From NCBI GenBank assembly GCA_031363085.1, contig JANLTU010000085.1:1-28402 (forward strand): a DNA stretch of 28,402 nt, in the 5' to 3' direction. The notes beneath the pieces are model-generated. The model was not told the origin of the DNA. It worked only from the letters and a program-made list of their open reading frames with translations, and made no database searches. The translations under genes were made by a program, and so were the position numbers. Origin of the DNA: UBA6921 sp031363085 (GTDB lineage Bacteria > Pseudomonadota > Gammaproteobacteria > SG8-11). Positions 1 to 9,138 of the stretch are shown piece by piece (the stretch's first letter is position 1; each line of letters opens with the position of its first letter).

Positions 1-44
1 CGCTGTGTGATGGTAATGCTCATTTATTAATTGGGGGTCGTTTT

Positions 45-1343
45 ATGCGTAGGACTTCGTATCGTTTCCATAGTTTTGCTGCCTTGCTAGTTGGGGCTTT
101 CGTTAGCCTCTCTAATCACGCTGGCGATGTTCCCGTGCTTACCGAGTTTAGGGATGGCACCGCCGCCAAAGCGGCTGAAGTGAACGGCAACTTCACTGTG
201 ATAAGGGATGTCGTAAATACCAACAACACACGCCTCGGTACAGTGGAAGCAGCCTCGACGGCACAAGGTGCAAGCATTGGTGTGCTCAATACCACCACAG
301 CAAATCACGAAACGCGTATCACCTCCGTAGAAAATTCCAACAGTCCAGGTAACACAATGCCGGATAAGCAGTTCCGCGCCGGGAGCATTGCAGATATAGC
401 ACGTGGCCATTCGGCCTCTGTTACTGCAGGCACCACCATCACTGATTTCGGGCCGACCGGCGACTACTCAGCGCTCAGTAGTTGGCAAACTAATATCTTC
501 CCAGCAGCTATGACCCTTGACTTCGGTGGGGTGGCATACGGCATCTTCGAGATCACTTTCCAGTCCTTCTGGCCCACCGACATCCGTTACATTCCGTCCT
601 ACTCGGGCGTAGGTAGCTACAGGCTTGAATACAGCACAGACAACACGACTTGGACCAACGTGCCGGCCGTCGCCCCAGTGCAGGGTGACATCTTCGTGCA
701 CCGCCTAGCGGCCACCGGCATTAGTGCACGCTACTTTCGCCTCGTTGTAAATGCTCCGAACACGCCTGCGAACCCAGTGAATATCAGCAGATTCCAGGTT
801 CTCTCATTCATCTACGGTGACTCAGCGGCGGTCGATGCTCGCCGCGTGTATGGTAACGGGCCCGAGGTGCTTTCTGACTCGGCAAATACCACTCGCATGG
901 AGCTTCACTCGGGCAATACCGGCTCACATATCTTTGGGTCGAACAATGCAGGCAACTTACACATCGACTCGGACAAGACCAAGAGCGACGGTCGTATGTA
1001 CCTGAATTGGTACAACGGTAAGGGCGTAGTCTTTGGCAACGGCGCAGGTACCGCCGGGGTTGGATCCGTCGACACGTCAGGCAACGTCAATTTCAACGGG
1101 AACTACTCACAGGGTGGCATGGTATTCAAAGGCATTGCCGCTGGTGGCACATGTCTGGGTGGTATTATTGGTCTTTGGGATCCGCAGACGACTAGTTTTG
1201 GCGGGGCGACGTGTACAGGCCAAGCTGTCTACGACGCTGCGCCTCCCAGGACATTGACTTGTCCCCCCAATACAACAAAATTGATTCTCTTCGCGATGAC
1301 TAATTCAAACAGAGGTGGAGAAGGCGGTATCTGCCTCCGTTAA
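45..1343 (+). CDS. Secreted modular surface protein with discoidin-like domain
   Basis: A 432-residue exported protein of unknown function. Residues 1-26 look like a signal peptide (basic start, hydrophobic FAALLVGAFV, cut near NHA-GD). Residues 28-70 are a stalk-like segment (FRDGTAAKAAEVNGNF, then NTNNTRLGTVE) of a kind common ahead of variable domains in proteobacterial extracellular proteins. Residues about 110-256 look like a discoidin (F5/8 type C)-type beta-sandwich, with YRLEYSTDNTTW and ARYFRLVV. Residues 257-432 are rich in Gly and Asn and resemble tail-fibre or adhesin tips, with four cysteines near the end. Residues 1-70 closely match the protein at 13053-14171, but the rest does not. 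An adhesin or carbohydrate-binding surface protein is my inference. The ATG at 45 follows a GGGGG-type ribosome site, and upstream context is cut by the window edge. Confidence 0.75.
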   Translation: MRRTSYRFHSFAALLVGAFVSLSNHAGDVPVLTEFRDGTAAKAAEVNGNFTVIRDVVNTNNTRLGTVEAASTAQGASIGVLNTTTANHETRITSVENSNSPGNTMPDKQFRAGSIADIARGHSASVTAGTTITDFGPTGDYSALSSWQTNIFPAAMTLDFGGVAYGIFEITFQSFWPTDIRYIPSYSGVGSYRLEYSTDNTTWTNVPAVAPVQGDIFVHRLAATGISARYFRLVVNAPNTPANPVNISRFQVLSFIYGDSAAVDARRVYGNGPEVLSDSANTTRMELHSGNTGSHIFGSNNAGNLHIDSDKTKSDGRMYLNWYNGKGVVFGNGAGTAGVGSVDTSGNVNFNGNYSQGGMVFKGIAAGGTCLGGIIGLWDPQTTSFGGATCTGQAVYDAAPPRTLTCPPNTTKLILFAMTNSNRGGEGGICLR

Positions 1344-1364
1344 TGGAATAGCTTTTTCACCAGC

Positions 1365-1393
1365 CCCACGCCAATTCGCCGAGGCGTGGGTTT
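1365..1393 (+). terminator. Probable intrinsic terminator
   Basis: CCCACGCC (1365-1372) pairs perfectly with GGCGTGGG (1383-1390) around a 10-nt loop and is followed by TTT. It lies 22 bp after the stop of the surface-protein gene. The short T run makes it a weak or factor-helped terminator. It may also serve the converging minus-strand genes. Confidence 0.6.
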
Positions 1394-1424
1394 CCACTGC
1401 GCGGGGGGGGGCGACGCTCGACGC

Positions 1425-1568
1425 TTAAGCAAACAGCCGCAGTATTTTCGGTGCGAAAACTGCGGCAAGTATGCCCAGCAGTAACAGGAACAAAAATATG
1501 CCGATCATCAATTTCGCCTCGCGACGAAAGTGCTGTGAGATGCCGGCGGGTGATTTTGTATTGGCCAT
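1425..1568 (-). CDS. 47-residue single-pass membrane protein
   Basis: This small gene encodes 47 residues starting MANTKSPAGISQHFRREAK. A basic N-terminal part precedes one hydrophobic helix (about residues 21-39, MIGIFLFLLLLGILAAVFA) and a basic tail KILRLF. It would sit in the inner membrane with the N-terminus probably cytoplasmic. It starts 23 bp after tusE and probably shares the tusE/oxidoreductase transcript. A longer reading frame exists upstream but would overlap tusE, so I prefer the ATG at 1568. A damaged copy of the same gene lies at 14282-14380, which shows that the segment has been duplicated. Function is unknown. Confidence 0.55.
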   Translation of the reverse strand: MANTKSPAGISQHFRREAKLMIGIFLFLLLLGILAAVFAPKILRLFA

Positions 1569-1591
1569 CGTAGTGCGATGCCCAGCGCTGT

Positions 1592-1885
1592 TTAGACGCA
1601 GCCGGTGGGTTTGGGCAGGCCGCCGTATTTGGTGATCGGTTTCATTGGTCCGGTCATCCACATCGCGAACAGCGCTTTTTGATCTTCGTCGATGTGTTTG
1701 GCGAATTTACGGATCGGCGGCACGGTGCCGAATTCATCGTAAAATTCGCGCGCTTTCACGATGTGGTTCCACTTCGCATCGTCCAGCTCCACACCATCGG
1801 CTGCTGCCATCGCACGCGCCAGTTCGGGCGTCCACTTGGCGCGGTCCATTAAATAACCATCACCATCACGTTCTGGAAGTTGCAT
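1592..1885 (-). CDS. tusE: TusE/DsrC-family sulfur relay protein
   Basis: This 97-residue protein (from ATG 1885) belongs to the DsrC/TusE/DsvC family of small cytoplasmic sulfur carriers. It has family features: an N-terminal DGDGYL-type segment, WTPELARAMAAADG, REFYDEFGTVPPIRKF, and the hallmark C-terminal arm GLPKPTGCV with the penultimate cysteine that carries persulfide. The second cysteine used by true DsrC, 11 residues upstream, is replaced (Thr-Lys-Tyr in that area). It is therefore TusE-like and probably passes sulfur for tRNA 2-thiolation or a related relay rather than acting with dissimilatory sulfite reductase. A GTG 9 bp upstream is a possible alternative start. It lies downstream of the large FAD/Fe-S oxidoreductase gene, probably in one operon. 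Confidence 0.85.
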   Translation of the reverse strand: MQLPERDGDGYLMDRAKWTPELARAMAAADGVELDDAKWNHIVKAREFYDEFGTVPPIRKFAKHIDEDQKALFAMWMTGPMKPITKYGGLPKPTGCV

Positions 1886-2044
1886 TGCCGTCACTCGCTT
1901 TGTTGGGTTGTTGCCATCGGGGCATTTTGCCGCAATCTACGCGGCTTCTGATGTATCTCCAAAGTATTGTCTCCCTGTTTTCTCTAAGGTGAAGGGGGCT
2001 TAACAAGCTCCTGCGTTGGTGTGCGCATGCCGGATTTACCGCAT

Positions 2045-5000
2045 TCATAACAACACCCGCTCGATTCCACCGTGCGTCACGTTGTCGATGAAGCTGCCAT
2101 GCCACTGCTCGCCGAGGTGATGTTTCGCCAGCTCCACCACGATGTAATCGGTGTCCAGGCCGGTGCTGTCGGCGTAGCGGTTCAGGCCCTGCTGACAAGC
2201 GGGGCAGGCAGTTAAAATTTTCACGCTACCGTCTTTGACAGCCGGTTGTCCGACGAGTTTAACGAGACCTGTGCGCAATTCTTCTTCTTTGCGAAAGCGC
2301 ACCTGTGTCGCGATGTCGGGGCGGGCGACGGCGAAGGTGCCGGCCTCGCCGCAGCAGCGTTCGGATAAAGTCACGTTTTGACCCATCAAGGTGTTGACCA
2401 CTTTGATCGGCGCGTACGTTTTCATCGGCGTGTGGCAGGGATCGTGGTAGAGGTATTGCACGCCGTTCACGCCTTCGAGTTGCACACCTTGCTCCATCAA
2501 GTACTCGTGGATGTCGAGCAAACGGCAGCCGGGGAAGATTTTTTCGAACTGGTATTTCAGCAGTTGGTCCATGCAGGTGCCGCAGGAGACCAGCACGGTT
2601 TTAATGTCCAAGTAGTTAAGCGTGTTGGCGACACGGTGAAACAGCACGCGATTGTCAGTGCTGATCTGTTCGCCTTTCACGCGCTCGCCGCTGGAGGTTT
2701 GCGGATAGCCACAGCACAGGTAGCCGGGCGGCAAGACCGTTTGTGCACCGACTTCATAGAGCATCGCGAGCGTCGCCAAACCCACTTGGCTGAATAAACG
2801 CTCCGAGCCGCAGCCCGGAAAATAAAACACCGCGTCGGAGTCTTCGGTGACCTTGGCCGGGTCGCGCAGAATGAATACGTTCTTGGTGTCTTCCACGCCC
2901 AGCAACGCGCGCATGGTTTGCTTGGGTAAATTTCCCGGCATCGGGCGTTTGATCATGTGCATCACTTGCGCCTTGATCGCGGGCTTGCCGGTGGTCGAGG
3001 ACGGGCGTGCCGTGTCTTTACCTAAGCCAAAATATTTTCTGTTGAAAAACGTGTACGCCAGGCGCTGCGCCTTGTAGCCCCACTCGATCATGACCTTGCG
3101 CATCAGTTTGATGGTCGCGGGATCGGTGGTGTTCAGAAACGCCATCGACGCGCGCGTGCCGAGGTTGGCGCGCTTCTGTCCGCGTGCGCGCAGGATGTTG
3201 CGCATCAGGATGGACACATCGCCGAAGTCGATGTCGACCGGGCAGGGCGCGGCGCATTTGTGACACACCGTGCAGTGGTCGGCGACGTTGTTCAGCTCGT
3301 CGAAGTGGCGCACCGAAATGCCGCGACGGGTTTGCTCCTCGTACAAAAACGCTTCGATGATCAAGCCCGAGGCGAGAATTTTATCGCGTGGCGAATACAA
3401 CAGGTTGGCGCGTGGCACATGCGTGTTGCACACCGGCTTGCATTTGCCGCAGCGCAAACAGTGCTTGATCGCATCGTTGAGCTGGCCCAGCTCGCTGGCT
3501 TCCAGGATCAGCGCTTCCTGCTCCACTAAACGTAGCGACGGCGTGTACGCGTGCTCAAGTTCTGCGCCGCGCAACAACTTGCCGCGATTGAAATGACCGT
3601 GCGGGTCGATCTCATTTTTATACTGCGCAAACTCCGCCACATCGGCGGCGTCCATGTAATGCAATTTGGTGATGCCGATACCGTGCTCGCCGGAAATGAC
3701 GCCGCCTAAACCGGTGGCCAAGGCCATCACGTGGTCGACGATGCGATGTGCTTCGTTGAGCATCGCGTAGTCGTTGGAATTCACCGGAATATTGGTGTGC
3801 ACGTTGCCGTCGCCCGCATGCATATGGGTGGCGACAAACAAGCGGCTGGAGCGGACGCCGGCGTGGATTTCATCGAGGCGTTTGCATACGCCTGCCAGCT
3901 CGCGGCCGTTGAAGATCACTTTAAGCGAACGTTCCACGTCGTGACGATAAGAAATGCGCAAGTCGCGGCGTTGTGCCAGATCAAACAGGCGGTCCCCCGG
4001 TTGCGCCTTGGCGCGCGCGCTGTCGTCCAATACGTGAGCGAACTGCTGCGCGTCCGCATCCAGGTTTTCCAGCAAGCTGCGCCAGCGCGTTTGCACCACG
4101 AGCAGGTGTTCACGTGCCGCGACTTTCTTCGCCATGATGATGGCGTCGTTTTCCGCGCTGGAAAAATAATCCGGCGCGTTGCGCACTTCGGGTAAATCAC
4201 CGTCCAGGTAGTTCAGCACCGCATCGATCATCACCAGCTTGTTTTTAATCGACTGCTCGATGTTGATGCGCTCGATGCCGTTGCTGTAGTCGGCGAGTTT
4301 GGGCAGCGGAATCACCACGTCTTCGTTGATCTTGAACGCATTGGTGTGCGCAGCGATGGCGGCGGTGCGATGGCGGTCTTGCCAGAAGCGGTGACGCGCT
4401 TCGGGACTCACGGCGATGAAGCCTTCGCCGTCGCGCGCGTTGGCCAAGCGCACGATGTGCGAGGCGGCCTGTGCGACTGAATTTTCATCATCGCCGGCGA
4501 GGTCAGCGATCAAGACCATTTTAGGAAATTCACGACGTGGCGCCTTGGTGCTGTATTTCACGGCGCGCACGTAACGTTCGTCCAGATGTTCCAGTCCCGC
4601 GAGCACCACGCCAAAGGCCGCGTCGACGTAGTCTTTGAGTTCGACGATGGCCGGCACTGCCTTGTGTAAATTTGCACCGAAGAATTCCAGGCACACGGTG
4701 CGAATGTACTTGGGCATGCGGTGCACGATGAATACCGCCGAGGTGATGATGCCGTCGCAGCCTTCTTTCTGTACGCCCGGCAAGCGGCCGAGAAACTTGT
4801 TGGTGACATCTTTACCCAAGCCAGGCTTGCGTAATTGCTCGCGCGGGATACGCAGCGTCTGCATATCGCCCTGCGGCATCTTGCCGTCGGCGCCGTAGCC
4901 GGTGAGGCGAAACTCGGCGAACTCCACTTCGTGAATCTTGCCCAGGTTGTGATTCAGGCGTTCGATTTCCAACCACGCGCCATCCGGCATCACCATGCGC

Positions 5001-5887
5001 CACGAGGCGAGGTTGTCGAGCGTGGTGCCCCACAACACGGCTTTTTTTCCGCCCGCGTTCATCGCCACGTTACCGCCGATGGTGGACGCATCTTGCGAGG
5101 TGGGATCGACCGCGAATACGTAACCGTGCTGTTCGGCCAATTCCGACACGCGTTTGGTGACCACGCCTGCTTCAGCGCATACCGTGGCGACTTCATGCGC
5201 AACACCCGGCAAGCGGCGCATTTCCACGCCGGTGAGTGCTTCAAGTTTTTCGGTGTTGATGATGGCGGTGTCGGCGTACAACGGCACCGCGCTGCCGGTG
5301 TAGCCGGTGCCGCCGCCGCGCGGAATCAGCGTGAGCCCAAGCTCAATGCAGGCGCGCACGATGGGTGCGATTTCGTCTTCGCTGTCGGGCGTCAGCACCA
5401 CGAACGGCAATTCCACGCGCCAGTCACTGGCGTCGGTCACGTGCGACACGCGCGCGTAACCGTCGAAGCAAATATTGTCGCGACGTGTAACCTTGCTCAG
5501 GCGGCGCAGCGCTTTTTTACGCAATGCACGCTGTTCCGGCAGCCAGCTTTCAAATTTTCGCACCGCCGTGCGTGTCGCCGACTCCAGTTGCAAAGCCAGT
5601 TCATTGCCGCCGGCGCGCGCGATGATTTGATCCAGCCGATGATGCAGCGCATGTGCCAGCGACGCCCAGCGTTTGGGATTTTCCATCAAATCGTCTTGAA
5701 TAAACGGGTTGCGCGTGATCACCCACATGTCGCCCAGCACTTCGAACAACATGCGTGCCGACTGGCCGGTGCGGCGCGAACCACGCAATTCGTTGAGCGT
5801 GTGCCACAGCGGCTCGCCCAGAAAACGGATGACGATTTCACGGTCGGAAAATGAAGTGTAGTTATAGGGTATTTCGCGGATGCGCAT
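2045..5887 (-). CDS. DUF3683-type FAD-linked oxidase / Fe-S / CCG-domain oxidoreductase
   Basis: A 1280-residue fused oxidoreductase. The first ~110 residues (REIPYNYTSFSDREIV onward) match the DUF3683 N-terminus. A GlcD-like FAD-binding half follows, with PRGGGTGYTG near residues 189-198 and a FAD-oxidase C-terminal domain (GEHGIGITK). Next come two 4Fe-4S motifs: CLRCGKCKPVC near 808 and CTVCHKCAAPCP near 870. Last are two CCG domains (GYLCCGYP near 1054, then SERCCGEAG), as in GlpC and HdrB. The layout is that of D-lactate/glycolate dehydrogenases with fused electron-transfer modules, so a 2-hydroxyacid feeding electrons to the respiratory chain is plausible, but the substrate is not known. 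I start at ATG 5887 because conservation begins there. An upstream ATG at 5950 is possible, and neither has a clear ribosome site. tusE lies downstream. Confidence 0.85.
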   Translation of the reverse strand: MRIREIPYNYTSFSDREIVIRFLGEPLWHTLNELRGSRRTGQSARMLFEVLGDMWVITRNPFIQDDLMENPKRWASLAHALHHRLDQIIARAGGNELALQLESATRTAVRKFESWLPEQRALRKKALRRLSKVTRRDNICFDGYARVSHVTDASDWRVELPFVVLTPDSEDEIAPIVRACIELGLTLIPRGGGTGYTGSAVPLYADTAIINTEKLEALTGVEMRRLPGVAHEVATVCAEAGVVTKRVSELAEQHGYVFAVDPTSQDASTIGGNVAMNAGGKKAVLWGTTLDNLASWRMVMPDGAWLEIERLNHNLGKIHEVEFAEFRLTGYGADGKMPQGDMQTLRIPREQLRKPGLGKDVTNKFLGRLPGVQKEGCDGIITSAVFIVHRMPKYIRTVCLEFFGANLHKAVPAIVELKDYVDAAFGVVLAGLEHLDERYVRAVKYSTKAPRREFPKMVLIADLAGDDENSVAQAASHIVRLANARDGEGFIAVSPEARHRFWQDRHRTAAIAAHTNAFKINEDVVIPLPKLADYSNGIERINIEQSIKNKLVMIDAVLNYLDGDLPEVRNAPDYFSSAENDAIIMAKKVAAREHLLVVQTRWRSLLENLDADAQQFAHVLDDSARAKAQPGDRLFDLAQRRDLRISYRHDVERSLKVIFNGRELAGVCKRLDEIHAGVRSSRLFVATHMHAGDGNVHTNIPVNSNDYAMLNEAHRIVDHVMALATGLGGVISGEHGIGITKLHYMDAADVAEFAQYKNEIDPHGHFNRGKLLRGAELEHAYTPSLRLVEQEALILEASELGQLNDAIKHCLRCGKCKPVCNTHVPRANLLYSPRDKILASGLIIEAFLYEEQTRRGISVRHFDELNNVADHCTVCHKCAAPCPVDIDFGDVSILMRNILRARGQKRANLGTRASMAFLNTTDPATIKLMRKVMIEWGYKAQRLAYTFFNRKYFGLGKDTARPSSTTGKPAIKAQVMHMIKRPMPGNLPKQTMRALLGVEDTKNVFILRDPAKVTEDSDAVFYFPGCGSERLFSQVGLATLAMLYEVGAQTVLPPGYLCCGYPQTSSGERVKGEQISTDNRVLFHRVANTLNYLDIKTVLVSCGTCMDQLLKYQFEKIFPGCRLLDIHEYLMEQGVQLEGVNGVQYLYHDPCHTPMKTYAPIKVVNTLMGQNVTLSERCCGEAGTFAVARPDIATQVRFRKEEELRTGLVKLVGQPAVKDGSVKILTACPACQQGLNRYADSTGLDTDYIVVELAKHHLGEQWHGSFIDNVTHGGIERVLL

Positions 5888-6008
5888 GGGGTAAACGGGG
5901 GTCGCTAAAGTGTTGAGAGTAACTACCGATGAAGTAGTGCAGTTTACCATCGAGTCTACTGCGTTGGCGTCGCTTCGTATAACCAGAGAATCTCCAAGAC
6001 ATCACACC

Positions 6009-7100
6009 ATGAATTCCCCCATGAGTGACAACGATGCGCTGCCGCAACGGGTGGACGCCGAAACCTTGCAAGGGCTGGAGCCGATTGCATCGTTATCGGC
6101 GCCGCGCATCCGCGAATTAGCGGCGAAAACCCCGCTTGAAAATCTTGGCCCCGGCGTGCGTTTATTTGCCGAAGGCGAGCGCGACCGCAAACTGGTTTAT
6201 CTGTTGAGCGGCGAAATCGAACTGCGCTCGCACACCAACGCGCAAGTGCTGCACATCACCGCAGGCATGCCTGAAACTTGGCGTCCCATCGACAACAAGC
6301 AGCCCCGGCAGTGGACCGCAATGACGGCTGGCGACGTGGAAGTAATTCGCATCGACATGGAACAATTCGACCAGATGTTGACATGGGACCAGATGGCCAC
6401 GGCGGAAGCCTCGCCCAAGACTAAAACCGTGATCAAGGGCGAAGGCGATTGGCGCACGAAGCTGCGTTCCACGCTTGCGTTCAACAACATCCCGCCGGCG
6501 AACATCGAAAAAGTATTCGAGCGTATGGAGTCGTTGGACGTGACCGTGGGCGACGTCGTGATCCGCCAAGGCGACCCCGGTGATTATTTTTATCTGATTG
6601 ACAAAGGCAGCGCCAAAGTGACGCGCCAGATGATGGGCAAGGGCAAACCGGTGGAGCTGGCCGAGATCGGCGCCGGAGTCGCGTTCGGCGAAGAAGCGCT
6701 GATTTCCAACAAACCGCGCAACGCCAACGTCGTAATGATTTCCGAAGGGCGCCTGATGCGTTTGGCGAAGAAAGACTTTCTCGCCCTGTTAAAAGAGCCT
6801 CTGCTAGATAATATTGATTTGAACAGCGCGTTGGAGAAGCTCAGCGACGACGCCGTGTTCCTCGATGTGCGCGTGCCGTCGGAGTTCAAAGAGTCACGCT
6901 TGCCCAACGCCATGAATATCCCGCTCCACGAACTGCGCCAGCGCATCGGCGAGTTAAATGTCAATACCTACTATGTATGCTATTGCAGCACTGGTCGTCG
7001 CAGCTCGGCGGCCGCTTTTCTTCTCAGCAATCAAGGCTTCAAAGCCAGCGTATTGAAAAACGGCTTACAGGATGTGCCGAGTTCGTTGCTGATTAAATAG
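6009..7100 (+). CDS. Cyclic-nucleotide-binding and rhodanese domain protein
   Basis: A 363-residue soluble protein. Residues about 20-125 form a first cNMP-binding-like (Crp-type) domain, rather degenerate (GVRLFAEGERDRKLVYLLSG). Residues about 160-275 form a second, well-kept one (VVIRQGDPGDYFYLIDKGS, FGEEALISNKPRNANV). The last ~80 residues are a rhodanese domain (VFLDVRVPSEFKESRLPNA) with an active-site loop CSTGRRS whose cysteine is present. It probably couples a bound ligand to persulfide transfer, but neither ligand nor acceptor is known. It is divergent from the DUF3683/tusE operon, and the shared 121-bp gap suggests common control and a link to sulfur relay (inference). The ATG at 6009 is favoured; another in-frame ATG is at 6021. 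Confidence 0.85.
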   Translation: MNSPMSDNDALPQRVDAETLQGLEPIASLSAPRIRELAAKTPLENLGPGVRLFAEGERDRKLVYLLSGEIELRSHTNAQVLHITAGMPETWRPIDNKQPRQWTAMTAGDVEVIRIDMEQFDQMLTWDQMATAEASPKTKTVIKGEGDWRTKLRSTLAFNNIPPANIEKVFERMESLDVTVGDVVIRQGDPGDYFYLIDKGSAKVTRQMMGKGKPVELAEIGAGVAFGEEALISNKPRNANVVMISEGRLMRLAKKDFLALLKEPLLDNIDLNSALEKLSDDAVFLDVRVPSEFKESRLPNAMNIPLHELRQRIGELNVNTYYVCYCSTGRRSSAAAFLLSNQGFKASVLKNGLQDVPSSLLIK

Positions 7101-7168
7101 GCAGTAACCGGCGCGCTATGTCCGGCGATTCAACCCCTTCAATAAATTAAATCCTACGCAATTTTTTT

Positions 7169-7196
7169 ACCACGTCAGAAGGTATTCCGACGTGGT
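7169..7196. other. Strong inverted repeat (hairpin) after the rhodanese gene
   Basis: ACCACGTC (7169-7176) pairs with GACGTGGT (7189-7196). Inside it, GAA/TTC pairs around a GGTA loop, giving an 11-bp stem with one mismatch. It is preceded, not followed, by seven T residues on the plus strand, so it is not a classical terminator for the upstream gene. It may stabilise the mRNA 3' end or be an operator. Confidence 0.45.
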
Positions 7197-7246
7197 CAGC
7201 GTGTTGTGCTGTGAATATTTCCGTGCTTGGATTTTTGAGTGTTGAC

Positions 7247-7252
7247 TATAAT
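7247..7252 (+). promoter_or_regulatory. Candidate -10 box for the ankyrin operon
   Basis: A perfect TATAAT lies 62 bp before the ATG at 7315. The -35 area is poor (TGCTTG at 7224-7229, 17-bp spacing), so the promoter may be activator-dependent. Confidence 0.4.
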
Positions 7253-7314
7253 CTGGTAAATGTCACGCAACTACATTGCGCAAATCGAAACCACCCATCA
7301 AGGATGAATGCGAA

Positions 7315-9138
7315 ATGATACGTATGGAACGCTGTGTTGCCTTGCGCAGTGCGTATGCGGCGTTCGCGCTGATCGTTTCAGCGAACGTGGCAGCACTTGA
7401 ATGTCCAAAGCTCCCGGAGCAAGCGGGCAAGGATTGGGAGGTTGAGGTGCGCGCGGCGGTGGGTAAGATCGGACCGGCAAAAGGCACGGAACTGCAGACG
7501 CTGACACGCAACGCGACTCGCGATTTGATGGGTAAGCTACCGAAGGCCGACAAGGTTTATCTCGAACAGATGATGTACGCGACCTACTGTTCTGGTCTGC
7601 GGGATGATTCAACCCTTTCCGATTCACAGAAAAGCGCGCGTATCCGTGCGTACAACACTGAGGTCAGAAACACTTTGAGTGTGGTTGCCGCCAAGGGGGT
7701 GGCGGACGAGGCGGCGAAACAGGCAGCGCTCCAACAGCTAAAACGTATTCCGTTGCCCTTCACTCCGGAAGCATTCGTGGATAGCGCGCGCAAGGGTAAC
7801 TTGGCGGCGGTGCGTCTGTTCATCGCAACGGGGATGGATCTTGACATAAAAGACGAGCGTAGCTATGAACCGGCCATTTCCGCAGCGGCTAGTGAAGGAC
7901 ACTTGAGCATTGTTCAACTGTTGTTAAAGGGTGGCGCGAGTGATGGTCGGGCTCTTGAAAGGGCCGCCGAGAAGGGGCATCGTGAGATTGTGAGCTTTCT
8001 GCTTAATCGTGGTGCAAGTAGCGAGAAAATCTACGACGCGTTCCTTGCCGCTGCCGGAGGTGGGCAATTGGAGTCGCTACTCTTGCTGAAACGTGGCGCT
8101 GACCGGAGTTGGGCTAATGAAGCGCTCAAGATGGCGGCAGGGGGTATGAGAGACGTAAACCAAGAGGAACGGAACGAAGTTATAGGGTTCTTGCTTGCGT
8201 TGGGTGCTAATGTTAATGCGAAGAATAATCGTGGAGGATGGCCCGCGCTACACATTGCTGCTCAAGCTGGAATCGTCCCAAACGTACAGGCATTATTGGA
8301 TGCGGGTGCCGACCCGAATATGACTTGCGGCTGTACATACACGATTTCCTATAATTCAGAAAGTCTACTAAGTGATCACGATCCGCTTACGCCTCTCATG
8401 TTGGTTGCCGTAGCTGATCGTATAGAGGATACGGAGCGAGCGCGTGTCATGGAGCTGCTGCTCGTGCGAGGCGCGAATCCCAACTTCGCGAGCACCAACG
8501 GAACAACTGCATTGATGTTCGCCGCATACCATTGGGACGCTCCCGCCAGCGTCCGGGTATTGTTGGATCACGGTGCGAATGCGAACAGCCAAAATAGTGC
8601 AGGACAGACGGCGCTGTTGTTTGCGCTGAGTTACGCTAGTTACCCGAGTGTGGATGTAGTAAAGGCGCTATTGGCCCATGGCATCAATGTGAATGTCACG
8701 GATTCAAAGGGAGTATCCGCTCTTATGTTAAGTGTTGGGGAAGCGGAAGTATTTCGAGTGCTGCTAAAGAGCGGTGCTGACGTGAATGCGCGTGATAAAA
8801 AAAACGGATCGACTGCTTTATTATGGGCGGCCAGCCATCGCGTTGCTCACATTACCACACTGCTTAAGGCCGAGGCCGGTAATGTTGTCGGCGTCGAGGC
8901 GTTGCTTGACGCCGGTGCCGGCATCCATGCCAAGAATAAGTTCGGGCAGTCGGCATTGATGCTCGCTGTACGTGAGGGCAATCCCAACGTAGTTCGAGTT
9001 TTGCTCAAGCGCGGCGCCAAGGCCGATGACCGCGACGAGGATGGCAAGTCTGTTTTGAACTATGCAGAAGAGGACTTGGAGGGAAAGGAGCGCGTAGATA
9101 TGATTCGAATTCTGAAAAAGGCGGGTGCAAAAAAATGA
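7315..9138 (+). CDS. Exported ankyrin-repeat protein with novel N-terminal domain
   Basis: A 607-residue protein. AGGA at 7301-7304, 10 bp before ATG 7315, favours this start over an upstream TTG at 7276. Residues 1-27 are a signal peptide (AYAAFALIVSANVAA before LECPKLP), so the protein is probably periplasmic or secreted. Residues about 28-120 form a domain I do not recognise, with two cysteines (ECPK and YCSGLR) and conserved KDWEVEV, KIGPAKG and VYLEQMM. From about 155 to the end there are roughly a dozen ankyrin repeats (for example GWPALHIAAQAGIVPNVQAL and GQSALMLAVREGNPNVVRVL), a protein-binding solenoid. The next gene overlaps by ATGA and encodes the N-terminal domain alone. Partner and function are unknown. 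Confidence 0.85.
   Translation: MIRMERCVALRSAYAAFALIVSANVAALECPKLPEQAGKDWEVEVRAAVGKIGPAKGTELQTLTRNATRDLMGKLPKADKVYLEQMMYATYCSGLRDDSTLSDSQKSARIRAYNTEVRNTLSVVAAKGVADEAAKQAALQQLKRIPLPFTPEAFVDSARKGNLAAVRLFIATGMDLDIKDERSYEPAISAAASEGHLSIVQLLLKGGASDGRALERAAEKGHREIVSFLLNRGASSEKIYDAFLAAAGGGQLESLLLLKRGADRSWANEALKMAAGGMRDVNQEERNEVIGFLLALGANVNAKNNRGGWPALHIAAQAGIVPNVQALLDAGADPNMTCGCTYTISYNSESLLSDHDPLTPLMLVAVADRIEDTERARVMELLLVRGANPNFASTNGTTALMFAAYHWDAPASVRVLLDHGANANSQNSAGQTALLFALSYASYPSVDVVKALLAHGINVNVTDSKGVSALMLSVGEAEVFRVLLKSGADVNARDKKNGSTALLWAASHRVAHITTLLKAEAGNVVGVEALLDAGAGIHAKNKFGQSALMLAVREGNPNVVRVLLKRGAKADDRDEDGKSVLNYAEEDLEGKERVDMIRILKKAGAKK

Noticed and set aside
4835..5854. 339-codon open frame on the plus strand opposite the DUF3683 oxidoreductase
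   Set aside because: It is the complement of a strongly conserved gene. Its translation is rich in His, Arg and Gln with no recognisable domain, the usual look of an antisense shadow in GC-rich DNA.
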